Source: an uncultured Porphyromonadaceae bacterium
GTDB taxonomy: Bacteria; Bacteroidota; Bacteroidia; Bacteroidales; UBA11471
Direction: 5' to 3'
DNA: 39,859 nt
Assembly (NCBI GenBank): GCA_900542765.1
Contig: UQOX01000023.1
Span: 1 to 39,859 of the forward strand
A program made the translations under genes and the position numbers. A model generated the notes under the pieces. It saw only the letters and a program-made list of their open reading frames with translations, was not told where the DNA came from and made no database searches. Below are positions 33,190 through 39,859 of the stretch, in pieces. Positions within the stretch are counted from its first letter, which is position 1; each line of letters starts with the position of its first letter.

Positions 33190-33420
33190 TTATCTCTTGG
33201 CCAAAATGCAACGGTAAAGGTCGGCCAAGGTCTCGGAATGACAGAAGTCAGCGGCATCGAGCTGCACACGGTAACGCTCATAAATGAGCGACGTGAGGGT
33301 CACGGCCAGCACGACATTCCATTCGCGCAGGTGTTTGTAATGGGTGGTTGTCGAGAGTTCCCGGGGGGAGGTACAATAAAACAACGGGGCAAGGGTATGC
33401 ACAAAATCCAACTCTTCCAT
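33190..33420 (-). CDS. acyl-carrier-protein-like protein lacking the attachment serine
   Basis: A 76-residue protein whose layout matches Bacteroidetes acyl carrier proteins. Helix 1 is followed by LSTTTHYKHLREWNVVLAVTLTSLIYERYRVQLDAADFCHSETLADLYRCILAKR; compare the usual L-xxTxFKxLxEWDSLxALxLIAMIDExYxVxLxxxDIxxxxTIxDLxxxI. At the site where DSL carries phosphopantetheine, this protein reads N-V-V, so it cannot be modified in the normal way. It may be a structural or regulatory relic, or part of a degenerate glycan or lipid locus together with the GT2-like gene downstream. The ACP assignment rests on pattern similarity only. Confidence 0.6.
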   Translation of the reverse strand: MEELDFVHTLAPLFYCTSPRELSTTTHYKHLREWNVVLAVTLTSLIYERYRVQLDAADFCHSETLADLYRCILAKR

Positions 33421-33440
33421 ATCTCATTCTTTTGGGAATA

Positions 33441-33528
33441 GAACGAAAAAAAGAGTGATTTTGTTCGTTCGACAGGCCGACGTCATGCGCCGACAGAAAA
33501 GCCCCACGGGCAATTGGTCGGCAAAATA
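33441..33528 (-). promoter_or_regulatory. possible leader of the carrier-protein-like gene
   Basis: On the minus strand TATTTTGC (complement of 33521-33528) resembles a -7 box but has one base fewer than the consensus spacing. Downstream, GAACGAA/TTCGTTC (33441-33447 with 33464-33470) makes a hairpin about 20 nt before the ATG. GCCGAC/GTCGGC (33476-33481 with 33517-33522) could form a longer stem. Evidence for function is weak. Confidence 0.25.
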
Positions 33529-33662
33529 GGGCTATTTATCGAATTTATTAGAAGGTGGGAGATGTTTATTTTATTTTATTTTTACGTCCCAAAAAAGGTT
33601 TTGTGATTTCGGTTAAGTATAATACGCCTTTTTCATCGAACTATTCTATATATTTTGGTTAT

Positions 33663-33700
33663 GCGGCACTCTTTTCGGGAGAAACGGGTGCCGCTTTTTT
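33663..33700 (+). terminator. orphan plus-strand terminator
   Basis: GCGGCAC/GTGCCGC (33663-33669 with 33688-33694) is extended by an inner TTTC-GGGA-GAAA hairpin and followed by TTTTTT on the plus strand. No plus-strand gene precedes it; the flanking genes are both on the minus strand. The 306-nt gap 33421-33726 otherwise holds only the weak leader elements of the carrier-protein-like gene. Confidence 0.65.
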
Positions 33701-33726
33701 ATCGGCACGTCGAGAAAGGGTAAAAA

Positions 33727-34383
33727 TCAGAGACTTTCGACAATGGAGAGAATTTCTTGCGGAGCGTCGACCAAATGACAGGCCCCGGCCTTTTCGAGCT
33801 CTTCGCGCGAACGGAACCCCCAGGTAACCCCCACGGAACATATCCCGGCTGCCCGGGCCGTCATCATGTCGACCCCCGAGTCGCCCACATACAATGTCTC
33901 ATCGGCCGTGAGGGCGGCCGCCGACAAGATGTCGTACACGATGGCCGGGTCGGGCTTCACCGGTATGCCCTCGCGTTGCCCAAAGACCGCCGAGAATCGA
34001 ATGTCGGGAAAAAAGTGCGCCACCAACTTCTCGGTGGCCCGCTGGTACTTGTTCGAGGCAACGGCCAACGCCACGCCGCGTTGCCGCAAGGCGATGAGAA
34101 GGTCCACAATACCGTCGTAAGGTTTCGTGCGGCAGGTGTTGTGATTGTCGTAATAAGGAACAAAAAAGGAACGCATGCGGGCAATGTTCTCTTCTGTGCG
34201 TTCGGCCTCGGGCAAGGCTCGTTCAAACAGCTTGGCGATGCCATTCCCCACAAACATGTTATAATCCTCGACAGGGTGTTGCGGATAACCGCACTGCACC
34301 AAAGCGTAATTGGTAGCTTTGGCCAGGTCGCCGATGGTATTGAGCAACGTGCCGTCCAAATCAAAAATAACCAGTCGTTTCAT
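33727..34383 (-). CDS. gph: phosphoglycolate phosphatase-like HAD hydrolase
   Basis: A 218-residue HAD-superfamily phosphatase. Motif I is DLDGTLLNT (the nucleophile and acid-base aspartates are 8 and 10). Motif II is ASNK, motif III the Lys in PVKPDPAIV, and motif IV GDSGVDMMTARAAG. The helical cap with the NMFVGNGIAKLFERAL signature matches phosphoglycolate phosphatases (Gph/PGP), which remove 2-phosphoglycolate formed in DNA repair. Related pyrophosphatases or sugar-phosphatases cannot be excluded. The start is the ATG at 34383; the frame continues 29 codons upstream across the promoter. It is a single-gene unit, divergent from uxuB. Confidence 0.88.
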   Translation of the reverse strand: MKRLVIFDLDGTLLNTIGDLAKATNYALVQCGYPQHPVEDYNMFVGNGIAKLFERALPEAERTEENIARMRSFFVPYYDNHNTCRTKPYDGIVDLLIALRQRGVALAVASNKYQRATEKLVAHFFPDIRFSAVFGQREGIPVKPDPAIVYDILSAAALTADETLYVGDSGVDMMTARAAGICSVGVTWGFRSREELEKAGACHLVDAPQEILSIVESL

Positions 34384-34407
34384 CGTTTCTTTTTTCTTTT
34401 CGGAGGA

Positions 34408-34415
34408 CAAAAGTA
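34408..34415 (-). promoter_or_regulatory. -7 box of the HAD phosphatase gene
   Basis: TACTTTTG on the minus strand, 24 nt before the ATG, fits the consensus; no clear -33. In the 478-nt gap 34384-34861 I see only this box and the uxuB -7 box, and no open frame or hairpin that convinces. Confidence 0.55.
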
Positions 34416-34824
34416 GATATAATTTTCGGAACGGCCTCACCCCACCCCCGAGAAAGAAATCCTCTTCCACCCGAAAGAGGAAGTGCAGCGTTACAAAAAA
34501 TGAGGGTTCTCTCCCACTCCATGCAAACGCCGGTCATTTTTATACCTATTTCACGAATTCCTGTGTTTCAAAAGTTTTTTTCAGCAACATAAACACAGAC
34601 AGGCCCAACCCCGGAAGGGCAGCTTCGCACGTCAAGTCGCGACAGATACCGAGGGAAAAGGTTTTTCGACCCCGGCGTCCCGAGTGCCAACTCGATAACG
34701 CGATTAACGGTTTTTCTCATTTATTCGACATAGAGAGGCAAAAAAACATTCCGACCTCCACCCGACGGCAAGTCGTGGGGACAAGAATCGGAGACAACGA
34801 TTTCACATTTTCAACTTTTGTAAT

Positions 34825-34832
34825 TACCTTTG
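34825..34832 (+). promoter_or_regulatory. -7 box of the uxuB-uxuA operon
   Basis: TACCTTTG matches TAnnTTTG and would start transcription near 34839, about 23 nt before the ATG at 34862. The -33 is poor (TTTC at the right distance). Confidence 0.6.
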
Positions 34833-34861
34833 TTTTCTCAACAAATTATAGAAAGACAACT

Positions 34862-35674
34862 ATGAACCGACTTTTCGACATCACAGGCCGCACGGTCGTC
34901 ATGACCGGCGCCACAGGAGTTTTGGGCAGCAGCATCTCACGTTATCTGGCTCACGAAGGCGCCATCGTCATCGCCTTGGGGCGCAACCGGGAACACGGCT
35001 CGGCGCTCGTCGATGAAATAACCGCAGCGGGCGACTCGGCTCTCTTCCTCCCTTGCGACGTGCTCGACCGTCCCTCGCTCGAAAAATGCCGCGACGAAAT
35101 ACTGAACCGCTACGGGCACATCGACATTCTCATCAACGCCGCCGGCGGGAACATGCCGGGAGCCACGATTCCCACGGACAAGACATTCTTCGACATGTCG
35201 ACCGACGATTTCAAGCGTGTGGTCGACCTCAACCTGCACGGCACGGTGATTCCGACCCAGGTGTTTGCCGAAGACATGGCACGCCGCGGTGAAGGCGCCA
35301 TCGTGAATTTCAGTTCCGAGTCGGCACTCCGCCCGCTTACCCGCGTCGTGGGATATACCTCGGCCAAAGCCGCCGTGCAACAGTTTACCAAATACATGGC
35401 GGTGGAGATGGCCACCAAATTCGGCGAAGGCATACGCGTAAACGCCATCGCACCGGGGTTCTTCCTCACCGAGCAGAACCGCACCCTGCTCACCAATCCC
35501 GACGGCAGCCTCACCGCCCGCGGAAACGCCATCGTGGCACACACGCCATTCGGCCGTTTCGGCTCGCCCGACGAATTGTGCGGCACGATACACTACCTCA
35601 TCAGTGACGCGTCAAAATTCGTCACGGGCACCGTAGCGGTTGTCGATGGCGGATTCGACGTTTTCTGCCTCTAA
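34862..35674 (+). CDS. uxuB: D-mannonate oxidoreductase, SDR family
   Basis: A 270-residue short-chain dehydrogenase. It has the NAD(P)-binding motif TGATGVLG (15-22), INAAGGNMPGAT (the NAG region plus a motif typical of fructuronate reductases), the catalytic YTSAK, and APGFFLTEQNRTLL. It interconverts D-fructuronate and D-mannonate in glucuronate catabolism. In this phylum the role is filled by this SDR type rather than by the larger E. coli UxuB. Assignment rests on the family pattern and on uxuA beginning 27 nt downstream. The frame is open far upstream (to 34310), but the promoter and the conserved N-terminus (MNRLFDITGRTVVMTGATG) fix the start at 34862. Confidence 0.9.
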   Translation: MNRLFDITGRTVVMTGATGVLGSSISRYLAHEGAIVIALGRNREHGSALVDEITAAGDSALFLPCDVLDRPSLEKCRDEILNRYGHIDILINAAGGNMPGATIPTDKTFFDMSTDDFKRVVDLNLHGTVIPTQVFAEDMARRGEGAIVNFSSESALRPLTRVVGYTSAKAAVQQFTKYMAVEMATKFGEGIRVNAIAPGFFLTEQNRTLLTNPDGSLTARGNAIVAHTPFGRFGSPDELCGTIHYLISDASKFVTGTVAVVDGGFDVFCL

Positions 35675-35701
35675 GTCACCCCCAAGAAAAAATTTTTCAT
35701 C

Positions 35702-36874
35702 ATGATACTCTGCGAACAAACCTGGCGTTGGTACGGGCCCAACGACCCCGTCAGCCTGCAAGACATACGCCAAGCCGGCGCCACCGGCATCGTCACCGCC
35801 CTGCACCACATTCCCAACGGCGAAGTGTGGAGCATCGAAGAGATAGAAAAACGCAAACGACTCATCGAAGAAGCCGGCCTGCGATGGTCGGTCGTGGAGA
35901 GTGTCCCGGTGCATGAACACATAAAGACCCAGACGGGCAATTTTCAGACGTATGTCGAAAACTACAAAGAAAGCCTCCGCAACCTCGCCCGCTGCGGCAT
36001 CTATATCGTGACCTACAACTTCATGCCCGTCCTCGACTGGACTCGCACCGACCTTGCCTACACGATGCCCGACGGCTCAAAAGCCCTGCGCTTCGAACGT
36101 GCCGCCTTCATGGCCTTCGACCTCTACATACTGAAACGACCCGGTGCCGAGAGCGAATACAGCGACGAAGAAAAAGCCATCGCCCTCGACCGTTACCGCA
36201 AGATGAGCGACGAAGAGAAAAACCGCCTCGTGCGCAACATGATTGCCGGACTGCCGGGCTCGGAAGAGAGCTTCACCCTGCAACAATTCCAAGAGGCGCT
36301 CGACCGCTACCGCGACATCGACGCCGAGAAACTCCGCGCACATCTCATCTACTTCCTGCGCGAAATAACTCCGGTGGCCGACGCCGCGGGCATCAAACTG
36401 GTCATTCACCCCGACGACCCGCCCTACCCCATACTGGGACTCCCGCGCATACTCAGCACCGAAGCCGACTTCGTGAAACTCGTCGAGGCGGTACCCAACC
36501 CGTCGAACGGATTGTGCCTGTGCACCGGCTCTTTCGGCGTGCGTGCCGACAACGACCTGGCAGGCATGATGCAACGACTGGGCGACCGCATCAACTTCGT
36601 GCACCTGCGCAGCACCCAACGCGACGCCGAAGGCAACTTCTTCGAAGCCAACCACCTCGAAGGCGACGTCGACATGTATAACGTCATGAAAAACTTCCTG
36701 CTGCTGCAACAACGCCGGGGCGTGTCGATACCCATGCGCCCCGACCACGGACACCAGATGATCGACGACTTGAAAAAGAAAACCAACCCGGGCTACTCCT
36801 GCCTCGGCCGCCTGCGCGGCCTGGCCGAACTGCGCGGCCTCGAAAAAGGCATCGCCTACTCGATACTCCGATAG
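35702..36874 (+). CDS. uxuA: mannonate dehydratase
   Basis: A 390-residue TIM-barrel enzyme that dehydrates D-mannonate to 2-keto-3-deoxygluconate using a divalent metal. Hallmarks are [39 protein letters not shown] at the N-terminus, [14 protein letters not shown], the metal-site residues in [18 protein letters not shown] and [13 protein letters not shown], and [11 protein letters not shown] near the end. Length matches the family (about 390-395). It is the middle gene of an operon, 27 nt after uxuB and 1 nt before the acetyltransferase, so all three are co-expressed when glucuronate is used. Confidence 0.97.
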   Translation: MILCEQTWRWYGPNDPVSLQDIRQAGATGIVTALHHIPNGEVWSIEEIEKRKRLIEEAGLRWSVVESVPVHEHIKTQTGNFQTYVENYKESLRNLARCGIYIVTYNFMPVLDWTRTDLAYTMPDGSKALRFERAAFMAFDLYILKRPGAESEYSDEEKAIALDRYRKMSDEEKNRLVRNMIAGLPGSEESFTLQQFQEALDRYRDIDAEKLRAHLIYFLREITPVADAAGIKLVIHPDDPPYPILGLPRILSTEADFVKLVEAVPNPSNGLCLCTGSFGVRADNDLAGMMQRLGDRINFVHLRSTQRDAEGNFFEANHLEGDVDMYNVMKNFLLLQQRRGVSIPMRPDHGHQMIDDLKKKTNPGYSCLGRLRGLAELRGLEKGIAYSILR

Positions 36875-36875
36875 C

Positions 36876-37445
36876 ATGGCAACAGAAAAAGAAAAAATGC
36901 TGGCCGGAGAGTTATACGATTGCGGCGACGCCGAATTGCTCGAACGGTGGTACAAGGCCAAGGAGCTGCAAACGGAATACAACAACACCTCTCCCCGACA
37001 GAAGGAAAAACTGGCCGCCCTACTCGACCAGCTCCTCGGCCAACGGGGCGAAGACGTGTGGATTGCAGCCCCCTTTTTCGTTGATTACGGCGAAAACATT
37101 TTCCTGGGAAATCGGGTCGAAATCAACATGAACTGCACATTTCTCGATTGCAACCGCATTACCATCGGAGATTATTCGGGCATAGGCCCCGGCGTACACA
37201 TCTACACCGTCTATCACCCGACAATCCCCGACGAACGACTCTCGACAGACCGTTCGTTTTGGAAATCGCAAGCCCAACCGGTCACCATCAGGAAAAATGT
37301 ATGGATTGGAGGCGGAAGCATCATACTACCCGGCGTAACCATCGGCGACGGAACCACCATCGGAGCCGGGAGCGTCGTTACCCGCCCGATACCCGACCAT
37401 TGCATCGCCGTAGGAAACCCCTGCCGGGTCATAAAAAGAATATGA
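36876..37445 (+). CDS. maltose/galactoside-type sugar O-acetyltransferase
   Basis: A 189-residue left-handed beta-helix acetyltransferase. The N-terminal EKMLAGELYDCGDAELLERWYKAKELQTEYN is the Maa domain. It is followed by hexapeptide repeats (FVDYGENIFLGNRVEINMNCTFLDCNRITIGDYSGIGPGVHIYT). The catalytic His is in YTVYHP, and VWIGGGSIILPGVTIGDGTTIGAGSVVT completes the fold. Such enzymes transfer acetyl from acetyl-CoA to a sugar hydroxyl; in operons with catabolic genes they may detoxify excess sugar. The ATG is 1 nt after the uxuA stop, so the genes are translationally coupled. A terminator follows. Confidence 0.93.
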   Translation: MATEKEKMLAGELYDCGDAELLERWYKAKELQTEYNNTSPRQKEKLAALLDQLLGQRGEDVWIAAPFFVDYGENIFLGNRVEINMNCTFLDCNRITIGDYSGIGPGVHIYTVYHPTIPDERLSTDRSFWKSQAQPVTIRKNVWIGGGSIILPGVTIGDGTTIGAGSVVTRPIPDHCIAVGNPCRVIKRI

Positions 37446-37477
37446 CAGTCCCCCAAAAACGAAGTAAAAAAAACAGG

Positions 37478-37526
37478 ACACCTTTTCTCCTATGTATCAA
37501 ACCGTTTGGAGAAAAGGTGTTTTTTT
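37478..37526 (+). terminator. terminator of the uxu operon
   Basis: A perfect 13-bp stem (37478-37490 with 37508-37520) has a 17-nt loop and is followed by TTTTTT. Confidence 0.92.
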
Positions 37527-37562
37527 ATGATAATATCACACGGTATTCGTCGGCTTTTTTCT

Positions 37563-37570
37563 TACCTTTA
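37563..37570 (+). promoter_or_regulatory. possible -7 box of dnaE
   Basis: TACCTTTA is one mismatch from TAnnTTTG and lies 27 nt before the dnaE ATG. No convincing -33 is present. Confidence 0.35.
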
Positions 37571-37597
37571 CCTCGCGAATCTTATCCCATAAATCTT

Positions 37598-39859
37598 ATG
37601 CAACCCTTTGTTCATCTGCACGTTCACTCGCAGTATTCTGTTCTCGACGGGCAAGCCAGCATCGCGGCCATCGTCGACAAGGCCATCGACGACGGCATGC
37701 CGGCCATTGCCCTCACCGACCATGGAAACATGTTCGGCGTGAAAGAGTTCTACAACTACATCAAGAAGAAAAACGGAAAGCGGAAAAGCACCGCTCAGGA
37801 GCTCGAACAGAAAATCGCCGCCCTTGCAGATGACGACCCCGAACGGGAGAGCAAACTGGCCGAGTTGCAGGCACAACTCGACAAAGTGAAAAAACCGTTC
37901 AAACCCATTATCGGCTGCGAAATGTATGTGGCCCGCAAACGGCTCCAAGACAAAAACGGGAAAGAAGACCAAAGCGGATACCACCTTGTCGTGCTGGCCA
38001 AAAACGAGAAAGGGTACCATAACCTCATCAAGCTGGTATCGAAAGCCTGGACAGAAGGTTTCTACATGCGTCCCCGCACCGACCGCGTGGAGCTCGAAAA
38101 ATATCACGAAGGGCTCATCATCGCATCGGCCTGCCTCGGCGGCGAAGTACCCAAGAAAATCATGAACGGCACTCCGGCCGAAGTCGAGGAGACCATCTCG
38201 TGGTATAAAAATCTCTTCGGAGACGACTACTACCTCGAAATGCAACGCCACAAGGCCACGGTACCCAATGCCAACCACGAAACCTACGAAAAGCAGCAAA
38301 TCGTCAATGCCCAACTGCTCGAATATGCCAAGAAATTCGGGATAAAGCTCATCTGCACCAACGATGTGCATTTCGTCAACGAGGAACATGCCGATGCCCA
38401 TGAACGGCTCATATATCTGAACACCGGGCGCACCGTGAGCCAAGGCAATCCCAACATGGGCTACTCCAAACAAGAGTGGCTCAAAACGACCGAAGAGATG
38501 AACGGCGTCTTCGCCGACCTGCCCGAGGTACTGGCCAACACGCTCGAAATTGCCGACAAGGTCGAGACTTACAGCATCGACCACGCCCCCATCATGCCCA
38601 CCTTCCAAATCCCGACCGAATTCGGCACCGAAGAGGAATACCGCCGGAAATACACCGAGAAAGACCTCTTCGACGAATTTACGCAAGACGAGAACGGAAA
38701 CGTCGTGATGAGCCAAGAGGCGGCCGAAAAGAAAATAAACGTCCTCGGCGGATATGACAAACTCTACCGCATCAAACTCGAAGCCGACTACCTGAAAAAA
38801 CTGGCTTACGACGGAGCTTACAAACGTTACGGAAACCCGCTCGACAAGGACATAGAAGAACGCATCATCTTCGAACTGCACATCATGAAGACGATGGGTT
38901 TCCCCGGCTACTTCCTCATCGTGCAGGACTTCATCGCCGCCGCCCGGCGAATGGGCGTATCGGTAGGCCCGGGTCGTGGCTCGGCTGCCGGCTCGGCCGT
39001 CGCCTACTGCCTGGGCATCACGCAAATCGACCCCATCAAGTATGACCTGCTGTTCGAGCGGTTCCTGAATCCCGACCGCATCTCCCTCCCCGATATCGAC
39101 ATCGACTTCGACGACGACGGTCGCGGAGAAGTGCTGCGCTGGGTGACCGAGAAATACGGGCACGAAAAGGTGGCGCACATCATCACCTACGGCACGATGG
39201 CCACCAAAATGGTGCTCAAAGACGTCGCCCGCGTCGAGGAATTGCCCTTGGCCGAATCGAACCAACTGGCCAAACTCATTCCCGACCGGTTGCCCGAAGT
39301 GAACGGCAAAGCCCCTAAAATCAATCTGAAAAACTGCATCGCCGCCGTGCCTGAACTTCGTGCCGCCTGCGAAAACGAACGCACCCGCAACATCATGAAA
39401 TATGCCCAAATGCTCGAAGGCAACGTGCGGGGCACCGGCGTACACGCCTGCGGCACCATCATCTGCCGCGACGACATCACCGACTGGGTACCCGTGAGCA
39501 CGGCCGACGACAAGGAAACGGGCGAAAAACTTCTGGTGACCCAATACGAAGGCTCGGTCATCGAAGACACCGGCCTCATCAAGATGGACTTCCTGGGGCT
39601 GAAAACCCTCTCCATCATCAAAGAGGCCCTCAGCAACATCAAACTCTCCCGCGGCATCGACGTCGACATCGACAACATCGACATCAACGACCCGGCCACC
39701 TACAAGCTCTACGGCGAGGGACGCACGATAGGTACGTTCCAGTTTGAGTCGCCCGGTATGCAGAAATACCTGCGCGAGCTGCAACCTTCGAACTTCGAAG
39801 ACCTCATCGCCATGAATGCCCTCTACCGTCCGGGTCCCATGAAATACATACCCTCTTTC
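37598..39859 (+). CDS. dnaE: DNA polymerase III alpha subunit, N-terminal 754 residues (runs off right edge)
   Basis: The replicative polymerase of the chromosome. The open frame begins at ATG 37598 (MQPFVHLHVHSQYSVLDG) and has no stop before the window ends, so about 60% of an expected protein of roughly 1250 residues is present. The PHP domain starts with HLHVHS and contains LTDHGNMFG and ICTNDVHF. The palm region has VGPGRGSAAGSAVAYCLGIT and PDIDIDFDDDGR (about 501-512), which carries two of the catalytic aspartates. MKYAQMLEGNVRGTGVHACG and DFLGLKTLSIIKEAL follow in the fingers region. An extra charged segment (about 52-90) inserted in the PHP domain is usual for Bacteroidetes. The long minus-strand open frame over this region is a shadow. 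Confidence 0.96.
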   Translation, partial: MQPFVHLHVHSQYSVLDGQASIAAIVDKAIDDGMPAIALTDHGNMFGVKEFYNYIKKKNGKRKSTAQELEQKIAALADDDPERESKLAELQAQLDKVKKPFKPIIGCEMYVARKRLQDKNGKEDQSGYHLVVLAKNEKGYHNLIKLVSKAWTEGFYMRPRTDRVELEKYHEGLIIASACLGGEVPKKIMNGTPAEVEETISWYKNLFGDDYYLEMQRHKATVPNANHETYEKQQIVNAQLLEYAKKFGIKLICTNDVHFVNEEHADAHERLIYLNTGRTVSQGNPNMGYSKQEWLKTTEEMNGVFADLPEVLANTLEIADKVETYSIDHAPIMPTFQIPTEFGTEEEYRRKYTEKDLFDEFTQDENGNVVMSQEAAEKKINVLGGYDKLYRIKLEADYLKKLAYDGAYKRYGNPLDKDIEERIIFELHIMKTMGFPGYFLIVQDFIAAARRMGVSVGPGRGSAAGSAVAYCLGITQIDPIKYDLLFERFLNPDRISLPDIDIDFDDDGRGEVLRWVTEKYGHEKVAHIITYGTMATKMVLKDVARVEELPLAESNQLAKLIPDRLPEVNGKAPKINLKNCIAAVPELRAACENERTRNIMKYAQMLEGNVRGTGVHACGTIICRDDITDWVPVSTADDKETGEKLLVTQYEGSVIEDTGLIKMDFLGLKTLSIIKEALSNIKLSRGIDVDIDNIDINDPATYKLYGEGRTIGTFQFESPGMQKYLRELQPSNFEDLIAMNALYRPGPMKYIPSF

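Noticed and set aside
37568..39784. 738-codon open frame on the minus strand
   Set aside because: It is a shadow of dnaE. Valine/Phe/His-rich translation without domains, and the opposite strand has full DnaE motifs.
1..39859. CRISPR arrays, insertion sequences, prophage genes, toxin-antitoxin or restriction systems
   Set aside because: No spaced direct repeats, transposase, integrase, phage or defence-like genes were seen on either strand.

Overview
The window is a chromosomal segment of a Bacteroidales bacterium, probably a gut commensal with roughly 50% G+C. Most promoters fit the Bacteroidetes pattern: a -7 box TAnnTTTG and, about 20 nt upstream, a -33 TTG/TTTG. Shine-Dalgarno sequences are mostly weak. 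The gene content is also typical: DUF4136 lipoproteins, a fused FeoA-FeoB, an HU/SPOR protein, C11 peptidases, PL1/GH28 pectin enzymes and a TrpB2-type tryptophan synthase beta chain. A genus such as Barnesiella would fit, but that is a guess.

Layout. At the left edge is the 5' half of purL (minus). Next come lysE-like, DUF4136 lipoprotein and beta-barrel genes (plus), then recJ, mscS and a secreted C11 peptidase (minus). A TPR protein and an HU-CCDC81/SPOR protein follow (plus), with a candidate minus-strand small RNA between them. The next block is a minus-strand operon of a 1403-residue double-activase/reductase and a TetR repressor, with a perfect palindromic operator at its promoter. After it come a patatin-like lipase (minus), a Bcr-type exporter (plus), an AT-rich orphan (plus), tRNA-Cys, and the Feo iron-uptake operon (minus). 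A deleted CotH pseudogene precedes three plus-strand genes for a GH28 enzyme, a Sel1-repeat protein and a PL1 pectate lyase.

The right part opens with the most striking feature: a complete tryptophan attenuator (promoter, 20-residue leader peptide with three Trp codons, four alternating pairing segments, strong terminator) in front of trpB2. It is followed by a DXS-like transketolase gene broken by one extra A, then a secreted PepC-like peptidase plus rfbC (minus), a GT2-like gene plus a carrier-protein-like gene that lacks the phosphopantetheine serine (minus), and a phosphoglycolate-phosphatase-like HAD gene (minus). The uxuB-uxuA-acetyltransferase operon (plus) handles glucuronate-derived mannonate, and the 5' 60% of dnaE runs off the right edge.

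Most of the window is ordinary housekeeping and envelope genes. The findings worth following are the trp attenuator on a solitary trpB2, the TetR/operator/giant-activase module, the serine-less carrier protein with its GT2 partner, the small-RNA candidates, and two damaged genes (cotH-like, dxs-like). No CRISPR array, insertion sequence or prophage was seen.
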